Assembly: GCA_030278955.1 (NCBI GenBank)
Contig: JAOANR010000003.1
Span: forward strand, 35,172,054 to 35,236,053
DNA length: 64,000 nucleotides
Direction of reading: 5' to 3'
Origin: Hygrophila difformis
Lineage: Eukaryota > Streptophyta > Magnoliopsida > Lamiales > Acanthaceae
Shown here: positions 57,713-64,000 of the stretch, piece after piece
Layout of the letters: each line of letters starts with the position of its first letter
Numbering within the stretch: position 1 is the stretch's first letter
The notes under the pieces: model-generated
The model's database searches: none
Told to the model about the DNA's origin: nothing
The model's input: only the letters and a program-made list of their open reading frames with translations
Translations under genes and position numbers: made by a program

Positions 57713-58500
57713 TCTGTTACAAATGGTGTGGATTAAGACTCGTGAATTTAACGTATAGTCTAAACGATTTTTTTATAGATGTATATGTGTTTAGTAATTT
57801 CGCACGTGGTGCTCGCTCGAACTAAGAAGCGTCGTACGCTCCTAGGTTTTATTTTATTTCGATTTTTTTTAAAATTCGGACAGGTCTGTCTAGATTTTTT
57901 CCTTTTCTTTTTTTTTCCTCTTTTTGTTTTTCGAATTTCAAATTTTGCATTCGTTGTTTGGGGAAACCAAACAGGATTTTTGGGATAAAGAGTGTTTTAA
58001 TAAAACTTAATTTTTTTATCGCTCAGTACGAGGAAATTGTCTAATTCGTACATGGATACGAATGGCTAAGGTCGAGCGCATAGATGAATGAAATCTAGAA
58101 CTACGACAAGATCAGTCTCTAGTGAGCATTTCTAATTCGATGTCAAGCGTCTAAGTCATCTAGTGCAAGCAAAAGGTCTAAGTTAATATTCGCCAAGATT
58201 CTAGGTTAACTTCGCCAAGATTCTAAAATAAAATTCGCCAAGATTCTAAGTTAAAATTCGCCAAGATTCTAAGTTCTTTAAATAAAGGAGATGCAATATG
58301 CAAATGCAAAGGATGATTCCCCCCAAAAATAATTTAATGCACTTTATATATATATATATATAGATATATATATATTTTTTCCATGGGTTTTAAAATGAAA
58401 ATTTCTCCATGGGAATAATACTTTAAAATTTAAAATAATAGTCAATATATTAATAGTAGTTTAAAAATAATAATGGTTTAAAAATAATAGTTTAAAAATA
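57713..58500. other. Untranslated leader of G3
   Basis: Contains four copies of a unit of about 22 bp with TTCGCCAAGATTCTAAG (58188-58276) and an AT microsatellite near 58345-58376. There is no equivalent of the coiled-coil ORF of G2. Confidence 0.8.
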
Positions 58501-58506
58501 GCCGGG

Positions 58507-58517
58507 CTCTGATACCA
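58507..58517 (-). other. Primer binding site of G3, initiator tRNA-Met
   Basis: Minus-strand TGGTATCAGAG, continuing CCCGG, three bases after the LTR end TGTTACA at 58521. Confidence 0.9.
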
Positions 58518-58520
58518 CTC

Positions 58521-61428
58521 TGTAACACCCCGGTTTTTGGTCACCCAGGTCGGGATGTCACCGCCACACCTCCCTAGCAAGACACGGTTTCTCCGAGCTT
58601 GCTAAAGAGATGCAAGGCTATGGTTTTTTCCGAATTTAAAACATTCAAATAGCCCATTCATATATAATTTAAAAATAGTACATCAAAGTTGCAGCGGAAA
58701 ATAAGATTTACATATATAATGCAGCGGAATTTAAACATAGGGCCAACATGGCCTAATCACGGGTTAAACAGGCTCGTTCATGCAATTCATATCTAAGACT
58801 AGAATAATAAAAGAAAATGATATTTTCCTGAATATCCCATGCATGCATATAATGATGCACATTCTTCATACTCTGTAGGAAAAAGAAAGTAATGGTTTTG
58901 GTCAGCACAACGTGCTGAGTAAGTTAACACATACAGGATTATGGGGTTTCAAAGCCATTAATTGAATTTTAAGAAAACATGTACACAATGCCCCATAATT
59001 TAATTTATTTGTCTAACAACAATTTAATTGCATAATTAAATAGACAGAGATTCCATAACATCACAGTATTGCTTGCAAGGTAAATAATTGCATAACATAA
59101 CTTAAAAGCATAATTTAAATAAGCGAAGGAAAGTATAAGTCTTTTAAATTTTCCCGTTAATCCCTAGCCGAGTATCAAGATTTTATTTGTAGTCAAGTTT
59201 CTCTCGCCGTTTTGGCACAGTTTCTCATGTTCAACACCATCGTCCAATCAGGCACGATGTGCAAACTAGGAGGGCACCCTGCAGAGCCCTCGCCCCCTAC
59301 GTAGATTACTCTCGTCCGTTTAGGCACGAAGCAAATAGCTAGAGGGGCACCCGATGGAGCACTCACCCTCTACATAGGTCACTCTCGTCCGTTTAGGCAC
59401 GGAGCAAAAAGCTAGAGGGGCACCCGATGGAGCACTCACCCTCTACGTAGAAAGCTCAAACTAGCTATAACGGGATTTCGAAAATGTTTGTTTATGTATT
59501 TTATCTCAAAGGAGTTTCCACTCATTTAAACCTTAAAGGCCAATTTCTCAAATTTAGTAAGTTTCTCAAAATATACTATTTCAGGACGCTTTCCGCTCCG
59601 ATATCATTTAAAATCCTTTTCAACAAGATTTTTCAAGATTTGACCCGGTCAACCACCGTTTAGTTCAAAATTCATTAAAAATCGAGTTTAATTCCAAAAA
59701 TTCTGAAATTTCACCACTGACTCAGAAACATCGAGATGAACAACTTTTTTGTTTTAACTTTTTCAATCCGAGTTACCGAAATAGGTCAAAATCAACAATT
59801 TTCGTCATAACCTAAATCTGTCCGAGATTCGTATACAGCAGTTCAAGATTATCAAGATCTAACATAGCAAATCAACTCCAAATTTAATGACATTTTACAG
59901 AGATCATCTTAAGACATTTATCTACAACTTTCATGTTCGGCCAAAGATCTAAATCGGTCTGGAACATATGTCAAAAACGTGATCAAGATCGGACCTAAGT
60001 TCTGTCAAGAATTTCAAGATCCAATTTCAAGCAGTTCGGTTTCGGTTGGTTTTCACATATCAAATCGTCTCTAAAAATTCTAAAAATTTTACAGTAGATA
60101 TATCTAAGCGTTAGGAACGTTTTTTGTGTTTTAAGTTTTCTTGTTTCAAGTCGTTTTGAGGTTCGGAAAAATTCGTCAAAACTGTTGCGCCGGTAGAAAA
60201 CATTCAATGACAGATTTACGCAAGATTCGATTCAAGCTTTTAGGTTTCGTGTTTTAATTACTCCCAAAACCATATTTGTAGATATCCGGAATCGTCTATT
60301 TCGAAGGCGTGGCTTTCAGTCCTCCGTCTATCCTCTCCGTTCGTCTGGTTCTACGTTCTAGATTCGATTCGGGGCGTAGAAAGAAAAATAAGAAGATTAG
60401 GATTCGTTTTCGAATCAAAACGTAAGAGACGAATGGATCGGAACTTACCACGATGTCTAGGAGACTCTGATTTTCGTCCAAATCAGTCTCGCCTTGGTCT
60501 CGTGCCTCCGACGACTCCGGAATTAGGGTTTTCGGACGTATAGAGAGTTGTAGGGTTTTGGAAAAGTATTCGGAGCTTTTAAGAGGGCTTATTTATAGTT
60601 AAACAAGCCCTAGGGACGCCCAAGGTCTGCCCTAGGAGTCTTGAGCCGAATGGTGTTCAACCGAAGTCGGAAAATCCGGATTCGGGCGAGAAAATCTCGC
60701 ACGGGCGAATCTGTCCGACGGCGCGGCCGTGGCGCTCCCATCCCTCTTTGACCGCACGACCACCGCGCCGAACTCGCCTGGACTTTGGTCCGGGCGGGTC
60801 GTGCGATCCGTCGTGCTTTTCCTCCTCTCTTTCGGACTTCTACCCCTCTATGCTCCCGAATTCTGATTTCCGGGGAATCTCCGGGTTTCTACTTTCTCTC
60901 TAAATTTTTACTCGGGTCTAATTGGATGTTTGGACTCGAATCCTCGAGTTCATTGGTGTCGGGTTTCGGTGTACAATTTATTTACCTTTAATAATTCTTT
61001 TCATTTAATTAAATTCCTTTAATTCCTTTTTAAGTTAAATCTCATTTCTCATTTCCTTATCTTTATTTATTTATTTATTTGCTGGATTTATTTATTTATA
61101 GTATTCATTGTATTTATTGTTTATTTATTTAATTATTGTTTTATTTTATGTTGGAAAAATCTCGGGTATTATAGTCTACCCTCCTTAAGAATCAACTTCG
61201 ACCTCGAAGTTGTGTTTCGGCTTTTCTCGTGCTAAGGTCTTTTGTTTGTTTTGTTATTTTGTGACTGAACTTAGAATTAAAACTTCTAAGCTGCCTACGT
61301 ACCCTATGAAGGGATCAAGCCATAACGTAGTTCAAAACAATTTGAATTTGTTTGCTTATTTATTTTGAATACATATTGTTGAATCAAACTCAAAAATAAA
61401 TGCATCTACTTTATTACGGGGTATCACA
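58521..61428 (-). repeat. 5' LTR of G3 (2908 bp, long form)
   Basis: Minus-strand start TGTGATACCCCG at 61428, end at 58521. Includes the block (61174-61428) with hairpin CAACTTCG AGGT CGAAGTTG (61212-61193) and the inner purine tract. The former short-LTR start has mutated to TATAATACCCG here. TATA box at 60588-60598 (minus strand). Confidence 0.93.
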
Positions 61429-61433
61429 AGAAC

Positions 61434-61898
61434 GGGTCGGCAAGGGCGATTTGTGTGACTGAAATGAAAGAGCGAATTGGAGAATTTAATCGAAGCAGAG
61501 AGCGGGCAGGAGCAGAACAGCGAAGAAAGGGGTACGCTGGAATCGAACAAGATCAAAACACAACAAAACAACAAGAAGCGTACCTACTGTCTTCTAATCG
61601 AAGAATTAGGGTTGAGCCCAAGACATGAAGCACATGAACGCTTGATTCGCGAGAGCTCCGGCCACCAAAAACACCGGCAATTCAGACTGCAAAATGGAGA
61701 GGATTGTCAAAAGGAATTGCGGGAACTCCCTAGTGAGACAAACGACGAGGAGAAGAAAAGAGATGAAGATAGTGGGTCACACCCGACCCAAGGATTGGAA
61801 ATCGAATATTTAATCCAACGGATACAAATTCAATTGAACTTTTGATCCAATGGTCAGAATCAAAATTTGAACAGGGAGAGATTGAGCTCTCGCTCTTA
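61434..61898. other. Sequence right of G3, no identified gene
   Basis: Purine-rich plus strand with a 122-codon open frame (61477-61845) that has no ATG support from context and no recognised domain. It continues the locus interrupted by G3. Confidence 0.4.
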
Positions 61899-62585
61899 GG
61901 TCATCTCCAACCCACCCTGCAAATGGCAAATTTGCAGGGTGGGAATGCAGGGTGGGGGCCACCCCCACCTGCAAAAATGGGGGAGGCACCCTCCCAAATG
62001 GGAGGGTGCTACAGTGTTCCGCCCATTTGGGCGGAACACTGTTCATCCCCCTGCATTTCATCTTCTTTTTTTTTTAAAAAAAAATTTATGTGTATTTTTA
62101 AATTAATAATAAAAATAAAAATGTTGTTAATATTTTGTATAAAAGAGTATTGGTATTTTTTACTCCCTCCGTCCCACTTAACTTGTCTTGTTTGACTTTT
62201 GCACACAATCCAATGCACGTTTTCAACCGTTAATATCTTAAAATATGTATAATGAAAAATTATGTAAAATACATATTCTAAAACTACATGATGATACGAT
62301 TCTAACAAGACCCAACTCGATTATTTTTTTCAAGTATATACTAACAATAATATTGAGTCAAAATTAAGTAATGAACAGTGTAAAAAAGTCAAACAGGACA
62401 AGATTGGTGGGACGGAGGGAGTATAAATTTAAAAAGGCGATATAAAATAGAATATGTAGAGAATATACCTTAATCCTGCAAAAATAAAGGGTTGGGTTGG
62501 AGATGAAATTACTGTAGCTATCCTGCAAAAATAGAGATTTGTACTGTAGCTCTTGTAAAAGTAGAGGGTGTGGTTGGAGATGGCC
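61899..62585. mobile_element. Tourist-like (PIF/Harbinger) MITE with nested Stowaway
   Basis: Terminal repeats GGTCATCTCCAACC and GGTTGGAGATGGCC, flanked by TTA at 61896-61898 and 62586-62588. Contains a Stowaway MITE at 62163-62421 and a perfect 15-bp-stem hairpin at 62011-62042 (ACAGTGTTCCGCCCA, two-base loop, then its complement). Confidence 0.8.
62163..62421. mobile_element. Stowaway MITE (Tc1/mariner type)
   Basis: Terminal inverted repeats begin CTCCCTCCGTCCCAC and end GTGGGACGGAGGGAG (nearly complementary over about 38 bp), flanked by TA on both sides. 259 bp, AT-rich interior, no coding. Confidence 0.95.
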
Positions 62586-62725
62586 TTATAGGATATAGGA
62601 GATATATATATTGTATGAGTCGACATAGGCATTATATCGAACATCTTGTAAGCATATAATGAACAACATGAAATTAATAGCAACATTAACACTCTAAATT
62701 CACCCAACAAGAGCTTGTGAACTTA

Positions 62726-62893
62726 GAGGGTGTTTGGATAAGCGACAAGAAAATGGATTATCTGCTTATTGCGTTTTCAAAACGCAAATAATCAGTTTAA
62801 CCGCTAAAAAAAGGTGCTGCAAACCTGATTATTTGCGTTTTGAAAATGCAATAATCAAATAATCTATTTTATATCGCTAAGTCAAACACCCTC
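62726..62893. mobile_element. Small Tourist-like MITE (168 bp)
   Basis: Ends GAGGGTGTTTG and CAAACACCCTC, flanked by TTA at 62723-62725 and 62894-62896. The interior is largely self-complementary (GCGTTTTCAAAACGC near 62771). Confidence 0.85.
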
Positions 62894-62896
62894 TTA

Positions 62897-63649
62897 CTAG
62901 GAAATAAACAAAATAGGGAAATCCTTGTCATATGATGTCGGAAAAGAACGAACAGATTAAAAATTCAAACAGACGACGTCCCTGGAAGGTATTAACTACC
63001 TATTAAAACAACCCCAACATCCAAAAACGAAATGCATTTCGTAAGCAAGGAAGAGTAATCTCACCAAATGACACCCCATGTTTAGATCCTGAACAACAAC
63101 AACAAAATAAAGAAAGGGATAAGGTGAAGAGAAAAAACATGAAAAAATAAAGGGATAAGATGAAGAGAAAATAACAAATAAAAATATAAGTACGACACTG
63201 CATTTCTATATAATGGCAGAGGAATAAGAAATTATTATAGCATAACCATATGCTGAACAAACATAACACAACCTAGAACGCATAGTCCCCAAACCTGCAC
63301 CAGCAAGTACAACTTCCAATGGATTTTTTAGCTCCCCGAAACCTGACTTTGCCACACAAAATAAAAGCAAGAGTAAATGCGTTTAAGCAATAACCAAGAA
63401 CCATACATGCCATCACAAATCACACCAAGAATACTGCAGATACCTAATGAGAACCACGATTCAAGATTAGTGCCATAACTGTTAATGATTAAAGAACACT
63501 GCTATTCTGACTAATACAAAAAATATAGAAATAAAGAAAATAAAAATAAATATTTAATATTGGCGCGATGGCGGAGGAGCGGACGCAGATGGCAGTGGTG
63601 AGGTATCCTTCATCCCTGAATCGAATTGGATTGTTGTAGAGCGGTCGAA
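62897..63649. other. Exon-like scraps, unidentified
   Basis: Minus strand near 63345-63285 reads SGFGELKNPLEVVLAGAG before a possible GTTTGG donor. This resembles the start of an FAD-binding motif as in phytoene desaturase-type enzymes, but it is too short to name. Plus strand near 63567-63598 reads MAEERTQMAV before GTGAGG, like a first exon. Both are weak. Confidence 0.3.
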
Positions 63650-64000
63650 TGTAACACCCCGGTTTTTGGTCACCCATGTCGGGATGTCATCGCCACACCT
63701 CCCTAGTAAGACACGGTTTCTCCGGCTTACTAAAGAGATGCAAGGCTAGGTATTTCAGTATTTAAAAGCAGTGAAAACATTTGCAAACAGCCCATACAGA
63801 ATAATCTCGAAAATAATAATATCATAGCTGCGCGGAAATAGTATTTAAGTATAATATTGCAGTGGAAATGTAAATACGACCAACATGGTCAAAACACGGG
63901 TTAAACAAGCCCGTTTATTCTAATGTCTAATGCAAGAATTTAAATAATAAAGTTTGCAAAAATATGGTTCCCCCATGCATGATCGTAGGGTTTAAAAGCC
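63650..64000 (-). repeat. Edge of another gypsy LTR (G4), truncated by window end
   Basis: TGTAACACCCCGGTTTTTGG and the following bases match the G3 LTR ends at 53715 and 58521, with clear divergence further in. By comparison with G3, this is the 3' end of an LTR whose sense strand is minus. Confidence 0.85.

Larger units (their letters stand above)
53715..61428 (-). mobile_element. Gag-only gypsy element G3 (TR-GAG type)
   Basis: LTRs of about 2.8-2.9 kb flank a 2-kb interior that holds only gag (57712-56540), a tRNA-iMet primer site and a purine tract. There is no protease, RT, RNase H or integrase. AGAAC target duplications lie at both outer ends. It must have moved using pol from a relative such as G2, whose gag and termini are similar. 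The LTRs are the long form that includes the 255-bp block. Confidence 0.93.

Noticed and set aside
58188..58276. CRISPR-like array of short repeats
   Set aside because: Units of about 22 bp are directly adjacent with no unique spacers, in a plant retrotransposon leader; a simple tandem repeat.
62897..63649. Phytoene desaturase gene start
   Set aside because: Only about 18 residues resemble an FAD-binding start and the next bases do not continue the motif; recorded as an unidentified scrap.

Overview
This is repeat-dense nuclear DNA from a flowering plant, probably a eudicot. The evidence is several plant lineages of LTR retrotransposon (Ty3/gypsy chromovirus, Athila and Ty1/copia), MITEs, Helitron ends, and fragments of plant genes (lycopene epsilon-cyclase, the methionine-salvage DEP1 enzyme, formin, beta-galactosidase, FEN1, XPB). 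I see no intact ordinary host gene. Nearly everything is a transposable element or gene pieces carried by one. The species cannot be told from the sequence.

Layout, left block (1-25124): a three-deep nest. The oldest layer is a Ty1/copia element (21967-25124, + strand). Its 5' half lies outside the window because an Athila-type element (5002-21966, - strand) inserted into it. The Athila 3' LTR was then hit by a gypsy chromovirus, G1 (1-5001, + strand). The Athila element carries a decayed gag-pol and, downstream of integrase, a two-exon F-box-like gene whose exons join in frame. That gene sits behind a segment laid out like the U3 of the element's own LTR.

Middle block (25477 to at least 53709): a putative Helitron (25477-29561, +) meets a second Helitron-like element (3' end at 29584, -) tail to tail across an (AT)n tract. 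The minus-strand element contains intron-retaining fragments of at least six unrelated genes, all on the minus strand. In order from high to low coordinate they are DEP1 with an LCYE fragment inside it, formin, beta-galactosidase, FEN1 and XPB. A gypsy element, G2 (34647-46140, -), inserted directly into an XPB exon; the ACAAG duplication and the reading frame on both sides prove the junction.

Right block (53710-64000): a gag-only gypsy element, G3 (53715-61428, -), is flanked by AGAAC. It is followed by two Tourist-like MITEs (one with a nested Stowaway), a few exon-like scraps, and the edge of a further gypsy LTR, G4 (from 63650).

The most unusual point is a comparison among the gypsy elements. 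G1, G2 and G3 all carry two polypurine tracts separated by a 226-261 bp block that starts like an LTR. Target duplications show that G2 has short LTRs (block internal) and G3 has long LTRs (block inside both LTRs), as if alternative polypurine tracts were used. A conserved hairpin sits beside the inner tract in every copy.
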